Translations under genes and position numbers: made by a program | Notes under the pieces: generated by a model | Databases searched by the model: none | What the model saw: the letters and a program-made list of their open reading frames with translations, nothing else | What the model was told of the DNA's origin: nothing | Part shown: in pieces, positions 22,571 to 30,160 of the stretch | How the letters are laid out: each line of letters starts with the position of its first letter | Numbering within the stretch: position 1 is the stretch's first letter | Assembly: GCA_000990355.1 (NCBI GenBank) | Contig: LBSX01000008.1 | Location: 1 to 40,315 of the forward strand | Reading direction: 5' to 3' | Source of the DNA: Candidatus Magasanikbacteria bacterium GW2011_GWC2_37_14 | GTDB taxonomy: Bacteria > Patescibacteriota > Patescibacteriia > Magasanikbacterales > UBA922 | DNA length: 40,315 bases

Positions 22571-23980
22571 ATGCCTAATAAAAAAGAATTTCCACCACCA
22601 CTTAGCCTTAAAAAAATATTAGGACCTAGTTTTATTATTCTCGCTCTTGGCCTTGGTTCTGGCGAAGTTATTCTTTGGCCTTATCTTGTTTCCAACTATG
22701 GTTTGGGAATTGCTTGGGGTGCCATTTTAGGTATTACCTTTCAATTTTTTATAAATATGGAAATAGAAAGGTATGCCCTAGTTAAAGGGGAAAGTGTGTT
22801 TGTAGGAATTGCAAAAATTTTTAAATGGTCAACTTACTGGTTTATATTTTCTACCTTTATTGGTTTTGGCCTACCTGGAATTATTGCTGCTTCTGCCAAA
22901 GTTTTAGCAACAATTTTGGGAATTGCCAATTTTAAATGGGTCGCTATTGCCATGCTTATTTTTATTGGTATTATTTTAAGCGCTGGTAAAACCGTTTATG
23001 GCATGATGGAACGTGTAACAAAAACTATTTTAATGATTGGAGTACCTTTTATTTTTATTCTGGCTCTAGTGCTTAGCACAAGAATGGATTGGTCCACTCT
23101 AGCCCAAGGTGTAGTTGGTATTGGTAATAATTTTTGGGGTCTACCGGCTGGAATTGCTTTGGCAACATTTTTTGCTGCCTTTGCTTATTCTGGTGCTGGC
23201 GGAAATTTAAATTTAACTCAATCAATTTATATTAAAGAAAAAGGTTATGGCATGGGCAAGTATTCACAAAAAATTGCCGGTCTCTTTGGGAAAAAAGGGG
23301 TAGTTCAAAAAATTAAATTGTCTGGCGAAAATTTTGATGTTACTGATGAAAATATTTCGCGCTTCAAACTTTGGTGGAAAGCCATAAATACTGAACATTT
23401 ATTAGTTTTTTGGTTAATTGGCACTTTATCAATGTTGTTTTTAATGATCTTGGCTTATAGCACTACTTTTGGTTTGGATTCAAATGCCGAAGGTATAAAT
23501 TTTGTTATAAACGAAGGATTAGTAATTGGGCAAAGAGTGTGGCCTATTGTTGGAACATTATTTTTACTTGCAGTGTCCATTATGCTCTTTCAAACACAGC
23601 TTGGTATTATGGATTCTACTAGTAGAATTATGGCCGAAAATATTGCTATCTCAAAACTAAGAACAAATCCTAACAAGGATATCAATTTATCAAAAATTTA
23701 TTTTATTTTTGTTTGGGCACAAATTACTTTTGGTGTTATTTTATTTTTATGCAATCTCTACGAACCAAAAACTTTAATCATTCTCGGTGCTGTTATCAAT
23801 GCTTTTGCTATGTTTGTTCATGTTGGTCTAGTTACCTGGCTCAATCACAAAAGCTTACCAAAAGTATTTCAACCAAACTTATTTAGAAAAATTGCTATCG
23901 CTATCATCTTTATCTTTTTCGGATTTTTTAGTGCCCTAGTCTTATTAGAAAAGTTAGGTATCCTAAATATTAATATCTAA
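22571..23980 (+). CDS. Divergent Nramp-family transporter
   Basis: 469 aa, 11-12 membrane segments. It starts PPPLSLKKILGPSFIILALG, the Nramp TM1 context. The metal-binding DPGN of TM1 is replaced by GSGE (LGLGSGEVILWPYL), and the TM6 M-P-H motif is not seen (AYSGAGGNLNLTQS instead). This resembles the Nramp-related branches that do not carry Mn2+/Fe2+ in the classical way, so the substrate is open. It is separated from ychF by only 7 bases. Confidence 0.7.
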   Translation: MPNKKEFPPPLSLKKILGPSFIILALGLGSGEVILWPYLVSNYGLGIAWGAILGITFQFFINMEIERYALVKGESVFVGIAKIFKWSTYWFIFSTFIGFGLPGIIAASAKVLATILGIANFKWVAIAMLIFIGIILSAGKTVYGMMERVTKTILMIGVPFIFILALVLSTRMDWSTLAQGVVGIGNNFWGLPAGIALATFFAAFAYSGAGGNLNLTQSIYIKEKGYGMGKYSQKIAGLFGKKGVVQKIKLSGENFDVTDENISRFKLWWKAINTEHLLVFWLIGTLSMLFLMILAYSTTFGLDSNAEGINFVINEGLVIGQRVWPIVGTLFLLAVSIMLFQTQLGIMDSTSRIMAENIAISKLRTNPNKDINLSKIYFIFVWAQITFGVILFLCNLYEPKTLIILGAVINAFAMFVHVGLVTWLNHKSLPKVFQPNLFRKIAIAIIFIFFGFFSALVLLEKLGILNINI

Positions 23981-23987
23981 AAAAAAT

Positions 23988-25094
23988 ATGCTCTCAATCG
24001 GAATTGTTGGTCTGCCCAATGTCGGAAAATCTACTTTATTTAATGCTTTAACCCGAAGCAAACTTGCCAATGCCCAAAACTTTCCTTTTTGTACCATTGA
24101 TCCAAACATTGGTGTGGTTGAGGTACCCGATGAACGACTAGAAAAACTTGCCAAAGTTTCTAATTCCAAAAAAATTGTTCCCACTGCCATTCAATTTGTA
24201 GATATTGCTGGTTTGGTAAAAGGCGCCAGTGAAGGCCAAGGCTTGGGCAATAAATTTTTGTCACACATTCGCGAAGTAGATGCGATTGTGCAAGTAGTGC
24301 GCGAATTTTCCGACAGTAATGTAATTCATGTAAATAATAAAGTAGATCCCCAAGATGATGCCAACACCATAAATTTGGAATTAATTTTGGCCGACCTGCA
24401 AACAGTAAGTAAAAAATTAAACAATGCCAAAAAAGATGCCAAGGGTGCAGCCGCAAAGGATATGAAATTAACCATTGAAACTTTAGAAAAAATTCAAACT
24501 CAATTGGAAGCCGAGAAATTTGTCCTGCCACAGCAGGACCCCGCTCATTGCGGGGCGGATGACTATTTTTTTACCGAAGATGAATTAGCAATTGTAAAAG
24601 ATTTACATTTATTAACTATGAAACCAATGTTGTATGTGGTGAATGTAGACGAAGCCCCAATCAACCACACACCAATACTTGGCCAAGAGGGGACAAGCCA
24701 AATAGAAATTTGCGCCAAACTGGAAGCAGAGTTGGCCGACTTAAGTCCCGAAGAAGCTAAGCAATATTTAAAAGAATTAGGCCTGAATGAAACAGGTTTA
24801 GATAAATTAATTACTGCGGGTTACAAATTATTAAAATTAGTAACTTTTTTAACTAGTGGTGAACCAGAAACGCGAGCTTGGACTGTACGCGAGGGCACAA
24901 AAGCACCCGATGCCGCTGGAGTAATTCACACTGATTTTATTAAAGGTTTTGTTAAAGCCGATGTTTGCAATTGGCAAGATTTTATAGAATTTAATGGTTG
25001 GTCTGGTATTAAAACTTCTGGTAAATTAAGATTAGAAGGAAAAGATTATGTTATAAAAGACGGTGACACCATCTACTTCCACATAGCAAACTAA
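23988..25094 (+). CDS. ychF: Ribosome-binding ATPase YchF (Obg family)
   Basis: 368 aa, normal for the family. G1 [11 protein letters not shown], switch [10 protein letters not shown]3 [13 protein letters not shown] near G4, and a C-terminal TGS domain ([29 protein letters not shown]). YchF binds ribosomes and prefers ATP. Two oddities are visible. A GC-rich double palindrome encodes [14 protein letters not shown] in the helical region (24522-24555). The last nine codons are followed, 42 bases after the stop, by a second diverged copy of the same C-terminal end (25137-25166). Confidence 0.93.
   Translation: MLSIGIVGLPNVGKSTLFNALTRSKLANAQNFPFCTIDPNIGVVEVPDERLEKLAKVSNSKKIVPTAIQFVDIAGLVKGASEGQGLGNKFLSHIREVDAIVQVVREFSDSNVIHVNNKVDPQDDANTINLELILADLQTVSKKLNNAKKDAKGAAAKDMKLTIETLEKIQTQLEAEKFVLPQQDPAHCGADDYFFTEDELAIVKDLHLLTMKPMLYVVNVDEAPINHTPILGQEGTSQIEICAKLEAELADLSPEEAKQYLKELGLNETGLDKLITAGYKLLKLVTFLTSGEPETRAWTVREGTKAPDAAGVIHTDFIKGFVKADVCNWQDFIEFNGWSGIKTSGKLRLEGKDYVIKDGDTIYFHIAN
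24522..24555 (+). repeat. In-frame palindromic insertion inside ychF
   Basis: GTCCTG-CCACAG-CAGGAC followed by CCCCGC-TCATT-GCGGGG. It is GC-rich within an AT-rich gene and encodes a segment not expected in YchF. Confidence 0.6.
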
Positions 25095-25166
25095 TTTAAG
25101 ATGCGGAGCGAAGCGGAGTCCGCCCACTGGCGGAGCGATACAGTGTATTTTCATATAGCGACGTAA
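25095..25166 (+). repeat. REP hairpin plus duplicated ychF 3' end
   Basis: A 42-bp segment with TCCGCC-CACT-GGCGGA is followed by 30 bases (25137-25166) that translate DTVYFHIAT-stop, nearly the same as the ychF end DTIYFHIAN-stop (25065-25094). The differences are mostly synonymous. Confidence 0.65.
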
Positions 25167-25266
25167 TCCCCCTCTTACCAAGAGGGGGTAGGGGGAGTTG
25201 CCGAGGCTTTTCTTAACTCCGGCAAACTCCACCGCCTTCGGGCACCTCCTCTTGGAAAGAGGAGGA
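25167..25266 (+). repeat. 100-bp palindromic element, apparent short form of the DUF559 element
   Basis: The left end (CCCCCTCTTACCAAGAGGGGG, then GGAGTTGCCG) and right end (GGCACCTCCTCTTGGAAAGAGGAGG) correspond to the ends of the 500-bp element at 26169-26668, without the DUF559 gene. Confidence 0.7.
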
Positions 25267-25281
25267 TAAATAAAAACGGAC

Positions 25282-25311
25282 AAGGGCGCCTCTACCAGCG
25301 GCGCCCTTTTT
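25282..25311 (+). terminator. Terminator after ychF
   Basis: GGGCGCC-TCTACCAGC-GGCGCCC stem followed by five T on the plus strand. The hairpin is identical to the one at 29224-29254. Confidence 0.85.
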
Positions 25312-25348
25312 GTTTCTTCCTCCTTGTTAACTTAGCCAAAAAGAACAA

Positions 25349-25960
25349 CTACTTGAAGTCCAGGACCATACGTATCCAAAACTCATCACCCGTGTAGCCC
25401 TGTCCGGGCACGAAATGCCACTGATAGGCGGGGATGATGACCAACGGACCGACAATGGGGATGATGATGTGAACTCCGACCGAGTAATTGTCTGGCTTGT
25501 TCTTAAAGTTCAAGTCCTCGGTCTCCACGCCAATCAACCCCAAGCCTTTCGGCAAAACGTACACGACACGCAAGTACGAGTAGACGATCCAGTCCTCAAA
25601 AGACAGACCAAACACCTGCTCGTTGTTCCAGATCAGGAGCGGGATATCCCAGAGCTTGGGATTCAGCTCCCAGCGTAGATCGAACATAAACTTGCCCGCG
25701 CCACCCTGCATCACCGTACCGAACATACCCTCCACATACCAACCAGTACCGTCGTAACGCGGACCCACGACCCCCAACCACTTGTCGGGCTTGGATACGA
25801 TGTCTGGCGCCAGTACCCAGCTCGCAACACCCCAACCTTCTTCACCAATCGCGCGGTGACCGTGAAAGAGCAACCGCATGTGATAGGTGGGTTCGGCCTT
25901 GGCGGCCAACGAGCCGACGAACGTAGCCAACACCAGAACTAGCAACGAGAATTTCTTCAT
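25349..25960 (-). CDS. GC-rich secreted protein, paralogue B
   Basis: 203 aa. Signal peptide MKKFSLLVLVLATFVGSLAAKA. The mature part shares RLLFHGHRAIGEE, GVASWVLAPD, VVGPRYDGTGW, PKGLGLIGVETED and NYSVGVH with paralogue A (15572-16162), at equivalent positions and similar length. It is rich in Trp, Gly and Tyr with an alternating pattern that suggests a beta-structured surface or barrel protein. A strong Shine-Dalgarno (GGAGGGG) precedes the ATG. GC-rich against AT-rich neighbours and opposite in direction to them. Family not recognised. Confidence 0.7.
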   Translation of the reverse strand: MKKFSLLVLVLATFVGSLAAKAEPTYHMRLLFHGHRAIGEEGWGVASWVLAPDIVSKPDKWLGVVGPRYDGTGWYVEGMFGTVMQGGAGKFMFDLRWELNPKLWDIPLLIWNNEQVFGLSFEDWIVYSYLRVVYVLPKGLGLIGVETEDLNFKNKPDNYSVGVHIIIPIVGPLVIIPAYQWHFVPGQGYTGDEFWIRMVLDFK

Positions 25961-26021
25961 GATCCCCTCCGTTTTAAAACCATGTCAGAGGCTGAGACCA
26001 ATTCCCAGCATGACAATCTAA

Positions 26022-26048
26022 ATTATCATAAAAAAATATACTTGTCAA
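26022..26048 (-). promoter_or_regulatory. Promoter of GC-rich paralogue B
   Basis: Minus strand TTGACA (26048-26043) with a -10 of GATAAT or TAATTT 15-17 bases on. It abuts the palindrome at 26051-26076. Confidence 0.5.
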
Positions 26049-26050
26049 GT

Positions 26051-26076
26051 TTATTTGGCTAAAATAAGCCAAATAA
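26051..26076. promoter_or_regulatory. Palindromic operator TTATTTGGCT...AGCCAAATAA
   Basis: Perfect 10-bp arms around AAAATA, placed between the divergent promoters of paralogue B and the DUF559/TrmB genes. Related sites (TTTrGCTAArATwAGCC) occur at about 31491-31508 and 32508-32527, each upstream of another promoter. Confidence 0.6.
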
Positions 26077-26110
26077 TAGTCATACTTGCCTTGATAGTCC
26101 TAACCAAAAC

Positions 26111-26139
26111 TTGACTTTTTTGGCTTAATCTGGTACAAT
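26111..26139 (+). promoter_or_regulatory. Promoter of the DUF559/TrmB pair
   Basis: TTGACT (26111-26116), 17-bp spacer, TACAAT (26134-26139). Confidence 0.7.
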
Positions 26140-26168
26140 AATTTTGTCAGAAAAAATGTGATAATTTG

Positions 26169-26668
26169 TCCTCCCCTTACCAAGGGGAGGTGACGAGTCA
26201 AGCGAGCCGGAGGAGTTGCCGGAGTTAAAAAAATATGACAAAAATATACGCCCGTAAAGATAGGAAAATAATTAGAAACAAACTGCGCCAGAACATGACC
26301 AAGAGCGAAACAGTATTTTGGAAATATGCAAAAAGAAAAAATCTTGGTTATTTATTTCGTCGCCAATATAGTATTGGCAAATACATTGTTGATTTCTATT
26401 GTCCAGCTTTAAAGTTAATAATCGAAATCGATGGTATCACTCATTTAGATGAAGATGTTTATAATAATGACGTTATTAGACAAAAATATTTAGAAAATCT
26501 TGGCCACAAAATTTTACGGTTTAAAAGTGAAGAAATTTTGTTAAATTTGCATGCAGTTTTAGAAAATTTATCTATTTACTTAAAAGAAAGAGAAAAACAA
26601 CTACAGACCTCGGCATCTCCTCTGCCTTCACTGCGTCGTTCAGGCACCTCCTCTTAGAAAGAGGAGGA
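26169..26668 (+). mobile_element. 500-bp palindrome-ended element carrying a DUF559 gene
   Basis: The left end is CCTCCCCTTACCAAGGGGAGG followed by GGAGTTGCCGGAG. The right end is GGCACCTCCTCTTAGAAAGAGGAGG. The same two ends, closed up, form the element at 25167-25266; a related one lies at 33612-33687. The right end supplies a Shine-Dalgarno (AGAGGAGG) for the next gene. Confidence 0.6.
26235..26657 (+). CDS. DUF559 (VSR-like endonuclease fold) protein
   Basis: 140 aa. The pattern NMTKSETVFWKYAKRKNLGY, FRRQYSIGKYIVDFYCPALK, LIIEIDGITHLDE matches DUF559, a relative of very-short-patch-repair endonucleases with the PD-(D/E)xK core (Asp in VDFYCP, Glu-x-Asp in IEIDG). The last 16 residues (TSASPLPSLRRSGTSS) are encoded by the right palindromic end of the surrounding element, so the true protein ends inside the repeat. 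DUF559 genes often travel with such palindromes; a role in their movement is conjecture. Confidence 0.8.
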   Translation: MTKIYARKDRKIIRNKLRQNMTKSETVFWKYAKRKNLGYLFRRQYSIGKYIVDFYCPALKLIIEIDGITHLDEDVYNNDVIRQKYLENLGHKILRFKSEEILLNLHAVLENLSIYLKEREKQLQTSASPLPSLRRSGTSS

Positions 26669-26681
26669 CAACTAAACTAAT

Positions 26682-28205
26682 ATGCTAGAAACTCAACTCC
26701 ACAACTTAGGCTTCCACAAAAACGAAATAAAAGTTTATTTGGCACTGTTTGAATTAGGCCAATGCAAAGCTGGTGACATAATTCTACACACCAAACTACA
26801 CCGCAATTTGGTTTATACAGCGCTAGAAGAATTAGAAAAAAAAGAATTACTAACAAAAACTATTGCCAAAAGCGTAGCAAAATTTTCTGCTAACAATCCC
26901 GAAAGACTGGTAGAAGAATTGGAAAATAAAAAACAGTTAGCCCAAGAAATTGCCAAAAAATTAAAAGAAAGACAAAATGAAGCACCTAGAGAAATCACGG
27001 TTTTTGAAGGAATTGAAGGTATGAAAAAATTTAAAGAAAAAAGTTTAAATATTTTCCCTGATAGTACCAATTATATTATCTCGGCTTCCAGTTTGAATGT
27101 CATACCAGAGTTAGAAAATTTTTGGCGTGAATACCATCGCAAAAGATCTAGACGAGGAATCCCTGGGAAATTTTTAATTGATCAAAATACCGACAAAGAA
27201 GCAGTGGCAGTGCGCCGAGAACTTCCTCACACCGAACTAAAATATTTGCCATTTGGAACAAAAATGCCAATCTGGTTTGAAATGTTTGGTGATTATCTAG
27301 GAATTGGTCTGCCCAGTGAAAATCCACTGTTATTCTCCATCAAAAGCAGAGAAGCAGTTGCTGGTATGAAAGAATTTTTTAATTATTTTTGGAATAATAA
27401 CACCACCACCCTACGCGGAGAAAATGGAGCCAGAACATTTATCGAAGACACACTCAACTCAACCGACGTTTACTGGATTGGTGGCAATAGCGGAATAGAA
27501 AAATTTTATCCCCAAGTTTGGCATGATTATAAAAAACAACGAGTAAATAAAAAAGTTTTTTGGCATGACCTTATTGACCCAGGCATGACTTTGAGTTCAG
27601 CAGAATCTGGAAAAACTATTTACGATGAGGCATATTATGAATATAAATTTTTGCCCGAAGCAGTAGCTGGTCCGCATGTAATCTGTATTTATGGCAACAA
27701 AGTCGCCAACATAGTTTGGAAAGAAGACAGCGTAATCAATATTATTGAAGATGAAGCTGTGGCCGAGAGTTATAAAAAATATTTTAATTATCTCTGGAAC
27801 CAAGAAACGCAAATTTTGTATGGTATCGAAGCCCTAAAAAAATTATGGCTCGAGGCAATTGATTGTGGGGAGTTACGTTGGATTGGCGCTCGCGGCTATA
27901 CTATTGATAACTACCCAAAAATTTATGCGGAAGTTTTAAAAAAAGCGCAAAACACACCAGGGATAATCTGGAAAAACATCATTGATCCCGAATTCAAAGG
28001 CCATGCTTTAACAAAATTGCCTTGGGTAAAAACAAAATACAATTTATCCAAAACCAGAAATCCAATTCCTATTTGGTTGTTTGGCAACAAAGTATTAATT
28101 GTAAACTGGGCAAAAAAAGAACCAATTATTTTTGTCTCCACCAACAAAAGTTTAATCCAGAGTTATAGTGATAATTTTGAGGAGCTATGGAATTTAAAGA
28201 AGTAA
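26682..28205 (+). CDS. TrmB-type regulator with three tandem effector domains
   Basis: 507 aa, about twice the usual TrmB length. An N-terminal winged helix (about residues 5-75: LGFHKNEIKVYLALFELGQC, HRNLVYTALEELEKKELL) and a coiled linker are followed by three related sensor domains: about 100-240, 245-380 and 385-505. Each has a start like (F/Y)xGIExxKK, an internal WIG/S turn, a conserved (F/L)P(W/F/E)xxx(K/P) region, then an (I/F)xxYGNKVxNIxW-type strand and a final (F/L)NYxWN. Repeats two and three are visibly closest. It follows the DUF559 element by 13 bases and may use the Shine-Dalgarno in the element's end. Confidence 0.75.
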   Translation: MLETQLHNLGFHKNEIKVYLALFELGQCKAGDIILHTKLHRNLVYTALEELEKKELLTKTIAKSVAKFSANNPERLVEELENKKQLAQEIAKKLKERQNEAPREITVFEGIEGMKKFKEKSLNIFPDSTNYIISASSLNVIPELENFWREYHRKRSRRGIPGKFLIDQNTDKEAVAVRRELPHTELKYLPFGTKMPIWFEMFGDYLGIGLPSENPLLFSIKSREAVAGMKEFFNYFWNNNTTTLRGENGARTFIEDTLNSTDVYWIGGNSGIEKFYPQVWHDYKKQRVNKKVFWHDLIDPGMTLSSAESGKTIYDEAYYEYKFLPEAVAGPHVICIYGNKVANIVWKEDSVINIIEDEAVAESYKKYFNYLWNQETQILYGIEALKKLWLEAIDCGELRWIGARGYTIDNYPKIYAEVLKKAQNTPGIIWKNIIDPEFKGHALTKLPWVKTKYNLSKTRNPIPIWLFGNKVLIVNWAKKEPIIFVSTNKSLIQSYSDNFEELWNLKK

Positions 28206-28216
28206 GTTACAAACAC

Positions 28217-28256
28217 TTGCCATTCTGAATTACCTATGTTATAATAAATAGGTAAT
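28217..28256 (+). promoter_or_regulatory. fic promoter with overlapping palindromic operator
   Basis: TTGCCA (28217-28222), 17-bp spacer, TATAAT (28240-28245). A perfect palindrome ATTACCTAT-N10-ATAGGTAAT (28229-28256) straddles the -10. A partial third half-site TACCT follows at about 28261-28265. Confidence 0.75.
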
Positions 28257-28272
28257 TTATATACCTAAAATT

Positions 28273-29196
28273 ATGCTTCAAATAGAACAAAAAAAGGTGA
28301 ATAATAAGCCATTTTTTTACCTTTCCGAACAAATCCCCCTGGGTAATAAATATAAAAAAATTCAGGTATACTTGGGTAAAAATATACCTAATAATTTTGA
28401 GTTATTTTACAAAAAACTACAAACCAAAGAAACAAAATTAGTTATAGACAATATTAAAAAAATATTTGTCACTGAAAAAAATATTCCTCTAGAGCAAATT
28501 ACGGAAATTGAAAAACTTAAAATCAAATGGAAATATCTAATATTGTCTTTGTCGTCTTTTCAACAAGAACAACTGTGGCGCAAAATTGCGATCCAATTTA
28601 TTTATGAATCAAATGCAATCGAGGGAAGTAAATTATCACCAACAGAAGTAGAAGCAATTATTCGAAAAAAATATTTAAATAAAAATATTGATAGAAAAGA
28701 AATTATTGAAGTAGAAAATTCTATCAAAGCTTTTGCTTTGATCCGCAATCCAAAATTTGAGCTAAACCAAAGAACAATTATAAAATTACACAGTATTGTT
28801 ACCAATGAACTAAAAGTTACTAAAGGCTACAAAAAAGTTAAAATAATTGTTAACAACAAAGAAACTACTCCTCCAGGACAAGTTCGCCCACAAATGTCAC
28901 AATTATTAAATTTTTGGCATAAACAAAAAAAACTCAATCGACACCCCTTATTTATCGCCGCAAACTTTCATCAGCAGTTTGAATCAATACATCCATTTGA
29001 AGACGGCAATGGACGCGTTGGTAGGCTATTATTTAATTGGATGTTACTCCGCCTTAGTTACCCACCAATTTTATTTCGTTTCCAAAATCGTTTAACTTAT
29101 TTTTCTGCATTAAATCAAGCTGACGATGGCCGACCAAAAAAATGGTATTGGCATTGTTTAAGAGTGTATAAAAATACTTTGAAAAATCTTGTATAA
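28273..29196 (+). CDS. Fic/DOC family protein, probable AMP transferase
   Basis: 307 aa. The Fic catalytic loop HPFEDGNGRVGRLLF is complete, with His, Asp, Asn and both Arg. Upstream, YESNAIEGSKLSPTEVEAII matches the inhibitory helix motif (S/T-x-x-x-E-G) of self-inhibited class II Fic proteins, so the enzyme likely restrains itself. The N-terminal 90 residues are a helical extension. Targets are unknown; Fic enzymes usually transfer AMP to Thr/Tyr/Ser on proteins, sometimes as the toxin of a toxin-antitoxin pair. No antitoxin gene is seen beside it. Confidence 0.85.
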   Translation: MLQIEQKKVNNKPFFYLSEQIPLGNKYKKIQVYLGKNIPNNFELFYKKLQTKETKLVIDNIKKIFVTEKNIPLEQITEIEKLKIKWKYLILSLSSFQQEQLWRKIAIQFIYESNAIEGSKLSPTEVEAIIRKKYLNKNIDRKEIIEVENSIKAFALIRNPKFELNQRTIIKLHSIVTNELKVTKGYKKVKIIVNNKETTPPGQVRPQMSQLLNFWHKQKKLNRHPLFIAANFHQQFESIHPFEDGNGRVGRLLFNWMLLRLSYPPILFRFQNRLTYFSALNQADDGRPKKWYWHCLRVYKNTLKNLV

Positions 29197-29223
29197 AATC
29201 GCAATTAACAAATAAAAACGAAC

Positions 29224-29254
29224 AAGGGCGCCTCTACCAGCGGCGCCCTTTTTT
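29224..29254 (+). terminator. Terminator after fic, identical to the ychF terminator
   Basis: The same hairpin GGGCGCC-TCTACCAGC-GGCGCCC as at 25282-25311, with six T. About 10 bases of upstream flank (AATAAAAACG) are shared too. Confidence 0.85.
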
Positions 29255-29270
29255 CTTCCACGATCAATTG

Positions 29271-29495
29271 TCACTTCTTGTCATTGCGCACGAGAATCTC
29301 GCGCGCGATGATGAGATCTTCCTCCAGATGCGCCAGGACCACTTGAGCGGTCTTGAAGGTTCGGCCGACGATCGTTGCCAAGACGTTCCCCCGAATCTGG
29401 GGGTTCCTGGCACATCCGACAACCAGAATCACGAACGCAACCGAGAGCACTGCCGTATCCATGGCCAGATCCGCAACGCCCTTTGCCAGCTTCAT
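29271..29495 (-). CDS. GC-rich small membrane protein
   Basis: 74 aa from the ATG at 29495, chosen because GAGG lies seven bases before it and because the GC-rich composition begins here; a longer in-frame extension runs through AT-rich sequence and a terminator. One hydrophobic segment (about residues 12-30: DTAVLSVAFVILVVGCA) may be a membrane anchor or a lipoprotein-like signal (VVGC). The C-terminus is charged and helical. No family recognised. It lies tail to tail with fic. Confidence 0.5.
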   Translation of the reverse strand: MKLAKGVADLAMDTAVLSVAFVILVVGCARNPQIRGNVLATIVGRTFKTAQVVLAHLEEDLIIAREILVRNDKK

Positions 29496-29571
29496 GCTAG
29501 CCTCGTGAAAGAAAATCCAAAAACACCTTAACATAAAATCTTTAGTTTGTAAAGGTTTGGGGGAAACAAAA

Positions 29572-29594
29572 AAACTCGCTTCATTAGCGAGTTT
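29572..29594 (-). terminator. Terminator of the four-TM membrane gene
   Basis: AAACTCGCT-TCATT-... stem AAACTCGCT/AGCGAGTTT with seven T on the minus strand. Confidence 0.8.
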
Positions 29595-29616
29595 ATATTT
29601 TTTAAAATTATTTTTT

Positions 29617-30021
29617 CTACTGACTAGCTCTTTCCAAATCCCAAAAATCATAAAACACCAAACCAATATAGAGCAAAACTGTAAACAAAATTATTATACT
29701 ATTTAAAGAAGGATAAACTATTTCTACAGCAATCATTAATGCTTCTAGAATCAACGCAAACAAAAGCATATAAATAAAAGTAGCAAAGTACGACAACCAT
29801 CTCTGTCCAGTTTTTTGCATTTTTGTTTTTTCAAAAGTAAAAGCAAAATTGGCAAAACTGGCAGTAACCAAGAGCATCGAAAGTATCAAAAGCAAATCAT
29901 TCATTTGGTTGGGTTCTACCCCCCCCAATTTTTTGGAAAAAAATGGAAAAGCCAAACCTGCCAACAATATAATTAAAAAATTCTTAATTATATTTTCCTT
30001 TAAATAAAGTTTAATATTCAT
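29617..30021 (-). CDS. Small integral membrane protein
   Basis: 134 aa with four predicted membrane segments (about residues 13-29, 43-62, 78-100, 107-125) and short basic loops. AT-rich composition matches host genes, unlike the GC-rich genes on either side. No conserved motif recognised. It has its own terminator and no co-directional AT-rich partner. Function unknown. Confidence 0.6.
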   Translation of the reverse strand: MNIKLYLKENIIKNFLIILLAGLAFPFFSKKLGGVEPNQMNDLLLILSMLLVTASFANFAFTFEKTKMQKTGQRWLSYFATFIYMLLFALILEALMIAVEIVYPSLNSIIILFTVLLYIGLVFYDFWDLERASQ

Positions 30022-30160
30022 ATTTTATAATTATATTTATTATATAATAACATTTTTAAATAAATTCTTCCACTTTTATTTCATGCGAGATAAAATAATA
30101 GTGGAAGGGGAGAGGATTGAAACTCTCCGCGACTTCCCTCCTTGAAAGAACGAGCCGACG

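Noticed and set aside
30100-30145. T-arm-like hairpin (GGAGAG-TTTCAATC-CTCTCC) suggesting a minus-strand tRNA
   Set aside because: Wrong loop size (8) and no acceptor, D or anticodon arms. More likely the end of the GC-rich operon transcript.
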